A stretch of DNA of 64,000 nucleotides from Laguncularia racemosa (lineage: Eukaryota > Streptophyta > Magnoliopsida > Myrtales > Combretaceae): contig JBBMOL010000016.1 in the NCBI GenBank assembly GCA_037954665.1, positions 2,046,001 through 2,110,000 of the forward strand, written 5' to 3'. Numbering within the stretch: position 1 is the stretch's first letter; the number at the start of each line of letters is the position of its first letter. Shown here in pieces: positions 35,101 to 45,570 of the stretch. The notes beneath the pieces are model-generated. The model saw only the letters and a program-made list of their open reading frames with translations. It had not been told where the DNA came from and ran no database searches. Both the position numbers and the translations under genes were made by a program.

Positions 35101-36456
35101 TTATCTAAAGAGAAATATGTGATGAACTAACATTTCACTTATCAATGTTAATCTTCTTGAGTTTAGATTTCAACTTTCTTACGTTACAATTTTACCTTCT
35201 AAGTTTGGTGTTTAACCTTCTACACTTAGATTTTAACATTTTTCCTTCCCATGCTAAGCTTCTACTTTTGCATTATTAAGGTCAAGAACTTTCTACCTTC
35301 TAAAATGGACCTTCTAAGTTTATTACATAACCTTCTGATTTACATGGAACAGTGTGTTTTACTTACTGCCCTCTATTTTAGTTCTTCTAAGCTCACTGTA
35401 TAACCTTTTGAATTCCCCTAGAATATCTAAAAAACTTTTACTTCCAAAATCCATTTATATAGGATCACCTTACAAAACTTTAAACCTTTTAAAACACATT
35501 CTTGATGGCTAGTTCCCGTGCTAAAGAATTTATATAAACACCTCTTACATTCATAACAAGTTAAAGAATTCATTCCTTTATAACACTAGCGAAATCTAAA
35601 CACAAGGAGGTGCATGTACACTGATATTTCACTTCACATTAAAATTACCTCTCTTCACAACCTACTTAAACTTCACATACACTAAGCTTTCCTTCATAAC
35701 TTATATTAGGATATTACTTATTTGGAACTAAATTTATGAACTTCTCACAATATCGTAATCTCCTAAAACAAAGGTTTCTCTTGGCATATTTCATTAACTA
35801 TTTACACATGAACATAATCTACAAGAAAGACCATAATGAAAGTAATTCTAAGATCTTCCAACACTCTTTGTCCCATACCATGCTCAAATCATCCTTTAAG
35901 TCTATTCTTCAATACCTAAGGTTAGAAAATGAACTAACCGCTTAACTCATATTGTGAACTAAGTGAGTAACTAAAACACTAACAATTGCAAAGCAAATCA
36001 CTTATCAAAGATATAATTAATGGTCAAGAATTGAAAAAAAGAACTTGCAGATTGGAATCTAAGCACACACATGCATATGACCGACAATGTGAATGGCATG
36101 CTTATGGTATAATACTTTGGCTAGTATCTTATATTAGCGACACTTAGCTGCTCAACAAATGGAAAGAGTTGCAAAAGACTTAACTATCTACATTTACCAA
36201 AAGAGTCACAAAAGACTCATAACGAAAGAGTTGCGAAAGACTCATGCAATTCTATATGCTATGAACATAAGTTTTGTAAATTAAGTTTTTTTAGTAATTA
36301 AGGATCAAGTTTATAATAGTAGGACCCTTGGGACTTTTAATTCTATGCAATGCCATGCTATGAATGATTTCATTCATTTCCAATTTCTAAACATACATTA
36401 CAAGAAAACAAACCATTGAAAACATCATTTATTCCATATCATCAAGCTTTGTTGTA
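35101..36456. other. AT-rich spacer, no gene recognised
   Basis: Only short, unrecognised open frames. Around 35,190-35,410 the word CCTTCTAA recurs. At 36,161-36,241 three imperfect copies of a ~20-bp word (AAAGAGTTGCAAAAGACT) occur. Confidence 0.45.
36161..36241. repeat. Three spaced copies of a ~20-bp word
   Basis: Copies near 36161, 36198 and 36223, of the form AAAGAGTYRCRAAAGACT, with unequal spacing (37 and 25 bases). Confidence 0.6.
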
Positions 36457-36978
36457 AGGGAAAATTACACTTTTAGGTTTCAATATTTATCTATTTTTCT
36501 ATTTAAGTCCTTAACTTTTTTTTCTTCTATTTGAGTTCTCAATATTTTGAAAACCTTATAGAAAAGGATTTCTATTAAATCCATTAATTTTTTTTATCCA
36601 TTTGTGATACGCATCAATTGTAAATTGGTTTATAATAACCAAATTAACAAAATGATAATATTAAATATATTTAATTTCATAATATAACAAAAATTAATAA
36701 TAAATATATAAAGATATAATATAATAAAAATACAAAATTAAAAATCATAAGTAAGAAAAGGGGCTAAAAACGTTTGTGTATCATAACCATTTTGGCCTAT
36801 TAATCCAAAACTAAATAGAAGCTAATACATGACTAAGATGGACAAAAAAAAATTAATGATTTTAACAAGTCTTTTTTTTTTAAGGTTTTAAAAATGTTTA
36901 GGACTCAAAAAAAAAAAAGGTTAAGGCCTCGAATAAAAAAGTAGGTAAATGTTGAAAACTAAAATCATACTTTTCTCT
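36457..36978. mobile_element. MITE-like foldback element (~522 bp)
   Basis: The first ~100 bases (from AGGGAAAATTACACTTTTAG) and the last ~100 bases (ending ATCATACTTTTCTCT) are imperfect inverted repeats of each other over their full length, with matching blocks such as TTTTAGGTTTCAA/TTTTAGTTTTCAA and the AAACCTTA inner end. The core is very AT-rich and non-coding. Long terminal inverted repeats without a transposase fit a MITE. The superfamily and target duplication are not decided; flanking TA/AA is too short to prove one. Confidence 0.65.
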
Positions 36979-37940
36979 AAATATAATGTTACCCAAATAC
37001 AAATAAGCATGGCATATTGACATTCATGGAGCACTAAATGAGTAATAAAATTCTCATATGGGATTCCACTTAAGTACAATCCAATGAGAATTAAAAACAT
37101 TCCAGAAGCCTATTTCATAATAAGCTCATGACCTAATAATTAACAAGTCATCAACCAACAACAATAAGATCACAAGTGTTAACTAACATAGAGATTCTAG
37201 ATACTCACACAGATTGGGCCAAAACCTCACAATCAACACCAAATAGAGGATCTAAGGACCAAATCGCATATACAAAATCACTTAAGTGCACCTCAATGAA
37301 TTGCACATACTATGGTTTATTAAATTTAGCTTCTAGTTTTACTCAATTAGCTTCTATGAGTCCATAATTCACCTATTTCTTAACTAATCTTGACATATCT
37401 ATATTATTATGATTATTATTGAAAATACTATCTAAATATGTTTGAGCTCTAAATCATGTTGGTATAATAAAATGACCAAAATGTCTTTTTTAAGATATCA
37501 ATTTATTTCTAAGTTATAGTTTTTCACATAATTAGTTTATAGTTGGTTTAGTTTTCATCTAAAACTAAGTAATTATCACTATTTCCCATTCATTTGAAAA
37601 TTGAGTAATAAGTAAAATCCTTTAAAATTCTAAGTTAAAGTCATGTAATTATCTCAATTATTGTAAAACCAATCATAACTTATAGACTCAATCTCAACAC
37701 TACTCAATCATCTTTAATTACCTAACTAATCAAACTCTCATACCAAATCTAAAGAATAAATGCACCTAAAAACACTATATTACTCTAGAATCCCTCACAA
37801 GTTAAAATTAACAAACAATCTTATGAAAAACTCATTATTTCTCATGTTTGTAAAACAAGGAAGATTATATAAAATAATTATAATAATTATTTGATGAGAA
37901 GCTTATCTAGATTTCTCCACATGCATATTAAGTTTGATCT
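36979..37940. other. AT-rich spacer, no gene recognised
   Basis: No coding sequence or element ends that I can support. Confidence 0.4.
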
Positions 37941-38754
37941 ATTGGGAGTTTATAAATCAGAAATTAAATCAAAATTATATCATTAAGGATTTCAAAAACA
38001 AGTTCAAATTTGAATCCAAATAGAGCTATGTCTTAAGGACCTCTTATACCTACTATGAATTACATACATACAAAAATACCACATGATATTTAAAATTAAA
38101 CTAGAATACAATTTTTCATAATTTTCTATAAAAATTTAATATTTTTAACAATTTAAACAAAATCAAGTAGAAATTGCAACTTACTCACACATGGAGCTCT
38201 GGCCACCGTTGTCCTCCATCACTTTGTCAGCCAAAGAGGATGACACTTTCACCTTCAAACCCCCAAAACTTGCAACAACATGGAACTCAACGTCTATTAT
38301 AGGGACTCCACATGGCTAGAAATGCTCTAATTCTTTCTATTCCTACTCCCTTGTTCTTGAATTTTTTAAGTTAGTTTCTTGCATATTATTGAGAGTTTCT
38401 AACTATGATTAGTGTTTCTGGAGAGAAAAAGAAGGCTAGGTTGATGAAGAAGTTGAGGGAAAAAGAGAGCATTTTGATAATCCCTATGTTAGTTTGCATG
38501 TCCTAAAAGCATTTGCCCCCTTTTTCTCTCCTTCATCCAATATGCACATAGGATATTGAATTTGTGTTCCACTCACAACCACTTACATTTCCTAGGTCCG
38601 AACACTACATTACTTATGTATTCTATTACTAAAAAGCTACCTATATCACACATTTTATAGGTACAGTTATCTATTTTATGTATACTTTTTGTGTTTTCCA
38701 ATTAATTAGTGTAGTATAAGCACTTAATTTATCATTCTTGTTACATACTCTTTG
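37941..38754. repeat. Tandem unit, copy 1, left part
   Basis: Matches 46,850-47,650 in order and orientation, for example AGTTTATAAA near the left end, CATGGAGCTCTGGCCACC at 38,191 against CATGGAGCTTTGGCCACC at 47,099, and TTAGTGTAGTATAAGCAC at the right end. Copy 1 is interrupted by the G1 element and resumes at 45,566. Confidence 0.75.
38750..38754. other. Target-site duplication CTTTG, left
   Basis: Identical to 45566-45570, directly flanking the TG...CA ends of the full-length G1 element. Confidence 0.92.
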
Positions 38755-38999
38755 TGATGAGATCCATGATGAGAGTCAAGCCAGAAGAAGGAATGTGGAT
38801 CCTCTTGAAGTGCCGCTTGGACCGATCATAAGAAATCAAGCGAAACGATTCAAGGAAGCACTTAACGGGTTGATAAAGGTTGTCCATGAAGCTGGAAAGA
38901 ATTGGAGCAATCATGAAGTTGGAACGGATTGGAACAGCCATGGGAAGATCCTTGCTTTTATACAAGTCACACCGGACACAAGTTGAAGAGGGCGTGTAT

Positions 39000-39195
39000 G
39001 TTCAAGGCACAACCGTGTAGGAATTCCAAGATTGCACAGAATCATACACGGCGAAAAGGCACGGCCGTATATGGAGTCAATCAAATCCATAGGAAGGTAC
39101 ACGACCAGAAGTACACGGTCGTGTATGTGGCCGGAATGTGCACAGAAAAGTACACGGCCAAAGTACACGGTCGTGTACATGGCCGTGTATCCCCT
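39000..39195. repeat. Palindrome cluster in G1 5' LTR
   Basis: About eight to ten copies of words made of ACACGG/CCGTGT arms in 195 bases, among them GTACACGGTCGTGTAC at 39,163-39,178, whose 7-base arms pair perfectly. Confidence 0.8.
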
Positions 39196-39284
39196 GCCGG
39201 CCAGCTTGTTCTGTTTTCGTGTTTTTACACAACTTATCTAAGCTACGTCGTATTGGACTTGTTTTTCACGAATTGTAACCCTAG

Positions 39285-39292
39285 TATAAAAG
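39285..39292 (+). promoter_or_regulatory. TATA box of G1 5' LTR
   Basis: TATAAAAG, kept in the 3' LTR at 45258-45265 and, as TATAAAGC, in the left G1 copy. Transcription would start about 30 bases downstream, inside the LTR. Confidence 0.65.
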
Positions 39293-39595
39293 CTCCTAGG
39301 GTTTAGAACAACTTAGAATTTACATCTTTGAACATTAAACACTTTTGAGAGGCACTTCTCTTAGTTCTTCAAGAACTAATTTAAACTTATCGGATTGATT
39401 TCCATGGCGTTCATCCCGACTTATCAATCGGTCTTTCATCCCGATTGTGGCGTCTTCATTTTATACCAAGGTTCTTGTCTCGCTTATAGACAACGAGTCG
39501 TAGTTTCCACTTTAGGTGTTTGGGCGTCTTAGGTAACGAATTCCGAACGTATTGGTTTTGGGTTTCATCACGGGTTGGCGTGGTTCGTATCAGTT

Positions 39596-39607
39596 TGGTA
39601 TCAGAGC
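39596..39607 (+). other. Primer-binding site, initiator-Met tRNA type
   Basis: TGGTATCAGAGC, exact, starting three bases after the LTR end. Reverse transcription of the element would be primed here by the host tRNA. Confidence 0.93.
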
Positions 39608-40100
39608 TTAGGTTTATCAAAACATCAAGTTCGGTTGAGGAAGGTAATATCAAAAACCTTAACTCCAATCGTTCATATCAATTATCGTATTCAATTTCGT
39701 AGTATTGATTGTCTTTTAATAGTGTAATATCTACTAGGCGATTGTTACAAAAAAAAGAGAGTAAAAATCACGACAAAAAAAAGAAGGGAAAAGAAAAGAA
39801 GGACAAGAGAAACGTGATCAAAAGCAAAAATAGAGACAAAAAAAAAATTCGGATAGAAAAATAGAGGAAAATTTATGAACCCTAGAGTTGTTTTGAATTC
39901 TACGGAAGGAAATTGGTGTAGTTCGGGTTAGTTCCAAGAGAATTGAGAAGAGGAAATTAGCGAGTTGATATCATCATTGTTTGTGAGAATACACGAGTGA
40001 CTGTGTGATATCATCATTTGAGTGAAACACGTAAGGGAGTGTATTGTGAGGTTTAATTTTATATATATTTGTTTTAGTACTAATCTCTTTTGCAGGAATA
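39608..40100 (+). other. Leader (5' UTR) of G1 element
   Basis: Non-coding, with several A-runs between 39,750 and 39,860. Counterpart of 736-1177. No ORF supported. Confidence 0.8.
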
Positions 40101-41330
40101 ATGTCGAGACAACATTCTCCTGAAGGTGAGAGGGGAAGGTTTGATGCTAGGTTAGTAATTGAGGCGTTGAAGGGTGAGATGAAGAGGATGTTCCAAGAGG
40201 GAATGGAACAAATTCATGAGACGATAGAGCAAAGACTAGAGCAAACCACAAACGTATTCCAAGGGCGTAAGAAGGAGAGTCGTTCTAGGAGAGTACCGAG
40301 CGGTGGAGATGAAATGACGGATGATGACTTTGATGAGCCTTCTGTTGGGAGTTATAGAGGATATAGTGATCGGAATAGAGGAACTAGAGATTGGGAAGAT
40401 AGAGGAGATAGGAATAGGGAGGATGATCAATTGAGTAGCATAAAGATGAAGATTCCTCCTTTCCAAGGGAAGAATGATCCCGAGGCGTATTTAGAGTGGG
40501 AGAAAAAGGTAGAGATGGTGTTTGATTGTCACAACTATAGTGGGAGAAAGAAAGTAAAACTTGCTGCCATTGAATTTTCGGATTATGCTATAGTGTGGTG
40601 GGATCAATTAATGTTGAATAGAAGAAGGAGTGGCGAGCCACCTATTGAGTCTTGGGAAGAGATGAAAAGAGTGATGAAGAAGCGGTTTGTGCCTACGTAT
40701 TACTATCGAGAATTGCACAACAAGTTGCAAACTCTGAGGCAGGGAAGCCGAAGTGTAGATGAGTATTTCAAGGAGATGGAAGTCACTATGATTAGGGCGA
40801 ATGTAGAAGAGGATAGAGAGGCTATAATGGCTAGGTTTCTTGCTGGGTTGAATAGAGAAATCCAAAATGTGGTTGAATTGCAGCATTATGTAGAATTGGA
40901 GGATATGGTTCACATGGCTATAAAGGTTGAGAACCAGCACAAGAGGAAAGGTAGTAGTAATGCACGGTTTCCACAGGGTCATGGTTCATCCACTTGGAAG
41001 ACTAATCAATGGAAGAAGGAAGAAAAGCCTTTACCTACCAAACCAAAAGGGGAGCTGAGGCAAGCGAGTTCTACTCCTGGTAACCAAGGTAACCCTGATT
41101 TTTCTACTTCTAGAAATCGTGACATTAGATGTTTAAAATGCCAAGGTAGAGGCCATATTGCTAGTCAATGTCCAAATAGGCGTGTGATGATTTTGCGTGA
41201 TGATGGAGAGTATGAGACTGAGGGGGATTGTGAAGAAGAGGATATGCCTCCATTAGAGGATGCTAGTGATGATGAGGAGCCTGCAATGGGAAGGCTAGTG
41301 GCAATAGTGAAGCGAGCTTTGAATGTGTAG
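40101..41330 (+). CDS. Gag polyprotein, complete (409 aa)
   Basis: Intact frame from ATG 40101. Residues ~1-110 are charged and Arg/Glu/Asp-rich with likely coiled coil. The plant retrotransposon Gag core follows at ~113-280 (KIPPFQGKNDPEAYLEWEKK, then WWDQLMLNRRRSGEPPIESW, then GSRSVDEYFKEMEV, then FLAGLNREIQNVVELQHYVE). A Lys-rich linker precedes one CCHC zinc knuckle, CLKCQGRGHIASQC (about residues 344-357), which binds the element RNA. The end is acidic. It forms the cytoplasmic particle. The stop TAG (41328-41330) is in frame with the protease that follows directly; it may be a natural gag stop or a C-to-T change of a CAG codon. In the related G2 family gag and pol are one frame, which favours the second reading. 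Confidence 0.93.
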   Translation: MSRQHSPEGERGRFDARLVIEALKGEMKRMFQEGMEQIHETIEQRLEQTTNVFQGRKKESRSRRVPSGGDEMTDDDFDEPSVGSYRGYSDRNRGTRDWEDRGDRNREDDQLSSIKMKIPPFQGKNDPEAYLEWEKKVEMVFDCHNYSGRKKVKLAAIEFSDYAIVWWDQLMLNRRRSGEPPIESWEEMKRVMKKRFVPTYYYRELHNKLQTLRQGSRSVDEYFKEMEVTMIRANVEEDREAIMARFLAGLNREIQNVVELQHYVELEDMVHMAIKVENQHKRKGSSNARFPQGHGSSTWKTNQWKKEEKPLPTKPKGELRQASSTPGNQGNPDFSTSRNRDIRCLKCQGRGHIASQCPNRRVMILRDDGEYETEGDCEEEDMPPLEDASDDEEPAMGRLVAIVKRALNV

Positions 41331-44300
41331 GTGAAGGAAGAAAAGGAGGTGCAAAGAGAGAATATATTTCATACTAGATGTTATCTAGGAGATCACATTT
41401 GCAGCTTGATCATTGATGGAGGAAGTTGCACCAATGTAGTGAGCAATTTTATTGTTGAGAGTCTGGGGCTCAAAACTGTTAGACACCCTAGTCCATACAA
41501 ACTACAGTGGTTGAATGATAGTGGTGAGACTAAGGTGAGTAAGCAAGCCTTGATTGGGTTTCGCATTGGTAGGTATGAGGATGAGGTGTTATGTGATGTA
41601 GTGCCAATGCAAGCATGTCATGTGTTGTTGGGGAAGCCATGGCAATTTGATAGGAAGGTTGTTCATGATGGCTTTTCTAACAAGTATACGTTTGTTCACC
41701 AGGGAAAAAGCTTTAATCTTAAACCGTTAACACCGAAACAGATGTATGAGGACCAGTTGCAGCTACAACAGTCTTTTGCAAAACATAAGGTGAGTGAAAA
41801 GCAGAGGGAGAGTGAGAGAGCAAAAGACAATGAGAAAGAAAAGGAATATAAAAGTCAAGATCAAAAGGAAAAAGAGAGGAAGGCTGGAAAGAGTGTGAGA
41901 GACCAAGTTGAAGGGGGATCAACTTTGGTGGTGAGTGAAAAGGAGAGTGCAGCCTTGCAAAAGGAGAGTTGTGTGGCAAGAGCGAGTGCAGTAAGGAGAG
42001 CGTTAGTGATGAAGCAACCTATGTTGTTTCTGGTTTTTAAAGAAACATGTTTGACTACTAACGAATTATCTAATGCTTTGCCTAGTGTGGTTGTGTCTCT
42101 TGTGCAGGACTTTGAAGATCTCTTCCCTGAAGAGATTCCAAAGGGATTACCACCTATTCATGATATTGAGCACTAGATTGACCTTGTACCCAGAGCATCA
42201 ATTCCAAACAAACCAGCTTATAGGAGCAATCCGGAGGAGACAAAGGAATTCTAAAGGCAGGTCGATGAATTAATGGAGAAGGGGTATGTGAGAGAGAGCA
42301 TGAGTCCATGTGCAGTGCCTGTGATTTTGGTGCCTAAGAAGGATGGGACATGGAGAATGTATGTTGACTGCCACGCCATCAACAACATTATGGTAAAGTA
42401 TCGTCATCCCATTCCTCGCTTAGATGATATGTTAGATGAGTTGCATGGGTCTAGTGTCTTTTCTAAAATTGATCTGAAAAGTAGATATCACCAAATTACA
42501 ATGAAGAAGGTGATGAATGGAAAACTTCCTTTAAAACAAAATATGGATTGTATGAGTGGTTAGTAATGCCTTTCGGTTTAACTAATGCACCTAGTACTTT
42601 TATGAGACTTATGAACCATGTTTTGAGGACTTTTATTGGAAAATTTGTGGTTGTTTATTTTGATGATATCCTCATTTACAGCAAGAGTTTGGAAGATCAT
42701 ATATCTCACTTGAGGGATGTTTTAGAAGTTCTTCGAAAGGAACAATTATATGCTAACCTCAAGAAGTGCACTTTTTGCACAGAAAAACTTATGTTTCTTG
42801 GTTTTGTTGTTAGTGCACAGGGAATACAGGTTGATGAAGAAAAGATTTGTGTGATCCAAGAATGGCCTAATCCAACCAATGTAAGTCATGTGCTGAGTTT
42901 CCATGGACTAGCGAGCTTTTACAGGAGATTTGTGAAGGATTTCAGCACCATTGCAGCATCACTTACTGAGGTAATTAAGAAGAACGTGGGGTTCAACTAG
43001 GGAGAGCAACAAGAGAAGGCTTTTCAGACACTTAAAAATAAGTTGACTCAGGCGCCGTTACTTGCTTTACCTAACTTTGCTAAAATGTTTGAAATTGAGT
43101 GTGATGCTTCAGGATTAGGTATTGGAGCAGTGCTTATGCAGGAGAGAAGACCGATTGCATTCTTTAGTGAGAAGCTAAGTGGGGCAACCTTGAATTACCC
43201 TACTTACGACAAGGAGCAATATGCATTGGTTCGAGCCCTAGAGACGTGGCAGCGTTACCTTTGGCCAAAAGAGTTCGTGATCCACACTAATCATGAATCT
43301 TTGAAGTACTTGAAGGGGCAACATAAGCTAAACAAAAGACATGCTCGTTGGGTGGAGTTCATCGAAACATTTCCATATGTCATCCACTACAAGTAAGGTA
43401 AAGAGAATGTCGTTGCTGATGCACTTTCTAGAAGGTATACTCTTATCTCTACTCTTAGTTCTAGACTACTTGGTTTTGAGCACATTAAGGAATTATATGC
43501 TGCTGATCGAGATTTTTGTGAGGAGTATGTGTAATGTGAGAAGAGTGGGCATGGAAAATTTTATAAACATGACGGATTCTTGTTTAGGGAGAGTAAACTG
43601 TGCATTCCAATTTGTTCTTTAAGAGAATTACTTGTGAGGAAGTCTCATAGAGGAGGTTTAATGGGACACTTTGGAGTAGCAAAAACATTAGGGGTATTTC
43701 AAGAACACTTCTATTAGCCTCACATGTAACGAGATGTTGAGAGGATTTGTGAGCGATGTGTCACATGTAAGCAAGCGAAATCTAGAGCCCAACCTCAAGG
43801 GCTTTACACCCCACTTCCCATTCCTCATGAGCCGTGGGTAGATATTTCTATGGACTTTGTGTTAGGATTACCCAGGTCTAGACATGGTCGGGATTCTATT
43901 TTTGTAGTTATTGATAGGTTTTCTAAAATGGCACATTTCATTCCTTGTCATAAAATGGATGATGCTTGTAATATTGCTAATTTATTCTTTAGGGAAGTTG
44001 TGCGATTGCATGGTATGCCTAGAACAATTGTATCAGATAGGGATGCTAAGTTCTTAAGCTACTTTTAGAAGACTTTGTGGGCTAAGTTAGGAACTAAGTT
44101 ATTGTTTTCTACTACTTGTCATCCACAGAATGATGGTCAAACTGAGGTAGTGAATGGAACTTTATCTACTTTGTTGAGGGCTGTAATTAAAAAGAATATT
44201 AAAAGTTGGGAGGATTGTTTACCGCATGTTGAATTTGCCTATAACCGTACAGTGCATTCTGCTACTAAATTTTCTCCTTTTGAAATTGTGTATGGTTTTA

Positions 44301-44947
44301 ATCCACTAACTCCTTTGGATTTATCACCTTTGCCTATTTCTGAGTATGTTAATTTAGATGGCAAGAAGAAGGCCGAATTTGTTCAACAGATCCATGAGAA
44401 GGCAAGGCTGAACATTGAACGATGAACAGAGCAGTATGTGAAACAAGCCAACAAGGGTCGTCGACAAGCTGTTTTTGAACCTGGAGATTGGGTTTGGGTT
44501 CACATGCGCAAAGAGCGGTTTCCCGTGCAGCGTCGATCTAAACTACTTCCTAGAGGCGATGGACCATTTCAAGTTCTTGAGCGCATCAACGACAATGCAT
44601 ACAAGATAGATTTGCCTGGTGAGTATCAAGTAAGTGCCACATTTAATGTTACTGATCTGAGTCCTTTTGATGTAGGTGACGATTTGAGGACAAATCCTTT
44701 TCAAGAGGAAGGGAATGACGAGATCCATGATGAGAGTCAAGCCGGAAGAAGGAATGTGGATCCTCTTGAAGTGCCGCCTGGACCGATCACAAGAAATCAA
44801 GCGAAACGATTCAAGGAAGCACTTAACGGGTTGATAAAGGTTGTCCATGAAGCCGGAAAGGATTGGAGCAATCGTGAAGTTGGAATGGATTGGAATAACT
44901 ATGGGAAGACCCTTGCTTTTATACAAGTCACACCGGACATGGGTTGA
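41331..44947 (+). pseudogene. Pol polyprotein of G1 element (stops and one frameshift)
   Basis: Protease (41,331-41,700; LIIDGGSCTNVV, D-G-G at the active site, as far as I know usual in this family), a Lys/Glu-rich linker, RT (42,150-42,950; YFDDI at 42656-42670), RNase H (43,040-43,400; ECDASGLGIGAVL), integrase with CxxC zinc part (near 43,760), core (43,850-44,200; SDRDAKF, then HPQNDGQTEVVN) and C-terminal GDWVWVHMRKERFP. One single-base deletion near 42,505 shifts the frame. Stops: 42174, 42252, 42998, 43394, 43532, 43715, 43727, 44066, 44423 (TAG, TAA, one TGA). The last frame, 44438-44947, is open, crosses the polypurine tract and runs 77 codons into the 3' LTR. Non-functional, but well preserved. 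Confidence 0.92.
44703..44715 (+). other. Polypurine tract of G1 element, inside pol
   Basis: AAGAGGAAGGGAA directly before the 3' LTR start. It is read in the pol frame as part of QEEGN, so the priming tract and the coding end overlap. Confidence 0.85.
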
Positions 44948-45565
44948 AGAGAGCATGTATGTTCAAGGCACGACCGTGTAGGAATTCCAAGATTGCACAT
45001 AATCATACACGGCTAGATACACGGCTAAAAGGCACAGCCGTGTATGGAGTCAAGCAAATCCATAGGAAGGTACACAACCAGAAGTACACGGTCGTGTATG
45101 TGGCCGGAATGTGCACAGAAAAGTACACAGCCAAAGTACACAATCGTGTACACGGCCGTGTATCCCCTGCTGGCCAGCTTGTTCTGTTTTCGTGTTTTTA
45201 CACAACTTATCTAAGCTACGTCTTTTTGGACTTGTTTTTCACGAATTGTAACCCTAGTATAAAAGCTCCTAGGGTTTAGAACAACTTAGAATTTACATCT
45301 TTGAACATTAAACACTTTTGAGATGCACCTCTCTTGGTTCTTCAAGAACTAATTTGAACTTATCGGATTGATTTCTGTGGCGTTCATCCCGACTTATCAA
45401 TCGGTCTTTCATCTCGATTGTGGCGTCTTCATTTTATACCAAGGTTCTTGTCTCGCTTATAGACAACGGGTCGCGGTTTCCACTTTAGGTGTTTGGGCGT
45501 CTTAGGTAACGAATTCCGAACGTATTGGTATTGGGTTTCGTCACGGGTTGGCGTGGTTCGTATCA
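44716..45565 (+). repeat. 3' LTR of G1 element (850 bp)
   Basis: TGACGAGATCC ... GTATCA. Contains the pol tail to 44,947, the palindrome cluster at 44,967-45,165 with the perfect 14-bp palindrome TACACGGCCGTGTA at 45149-45162, and a TATA box at 45258-45265. A 12-bp indel inside the cluster (extra GATACACGGCTA-like unit) accounts for the length difference from the 5' LTR. Confidence 0.95.
44967..45165. repeat. Palindrome cluster in G1 3' LTR
   Basis: Starts 20 bases after the pol stop codon. Same words as at 39,000-39,195, with several single-base differences, mostly transitions, plus one additional unit. Confidence 0.8.
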
Positions 45566-45570
45566 CTTTG
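45566..45570. other. Target-site duplication CTTTG, right
   Basis: Exact partner of 38750-38754. Confidence 0.92.

Larger units (their letters stand above)
38755..39592 (+). repeat. 5' LTR of G1 element (838 bp)
   Basis: TGATGAGATCC ... GTATCA. Carries the open frame homologous to the pol tail (up to 38,986), the palindrome cluster, a TATA box and a short region to the primer site. Its partner is 44716-45565. Confidence 0.95.
38755..45565 (+). mobile_element. Full-length Ty3/gypsy retrotransposon, family G1
   Basis: A 6,811-bp element with two LTRs (838 and 850 bp), perfect 5-bp target duplication, primer-binding site, polypurine tract, intact gag and a pol damaged by stops and one frameshift. 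LTRs are about 96-97% alike by eye, so it is the youngest complete insertion in the window. The tail of pol reads into the 3' LTR with a GPITRNQAKRFKEAL motif. Such LTR-encoded tails are known from CRM-type chromoviruses, but the lineage is an inference. Confidence 0.96.

Noticed and set aside
39000..39195. Array of short repeats as a possible CRISPR
   Set aside because: The words are 10-16 bases, irregularly spaced, themselves palindromic and inside a plant LTR. There are no uniform repeats, spacers or cas genes.
40608..40982. 124-codon open frame opposite gag
   Set aside because: It lies antisense to the conserved Gag core and is explained by codon bias on the coding strand. The same holds for 31986-32474 plus, 32493-32816 plus, 60500-60919 minus and 44543-44956 minus.
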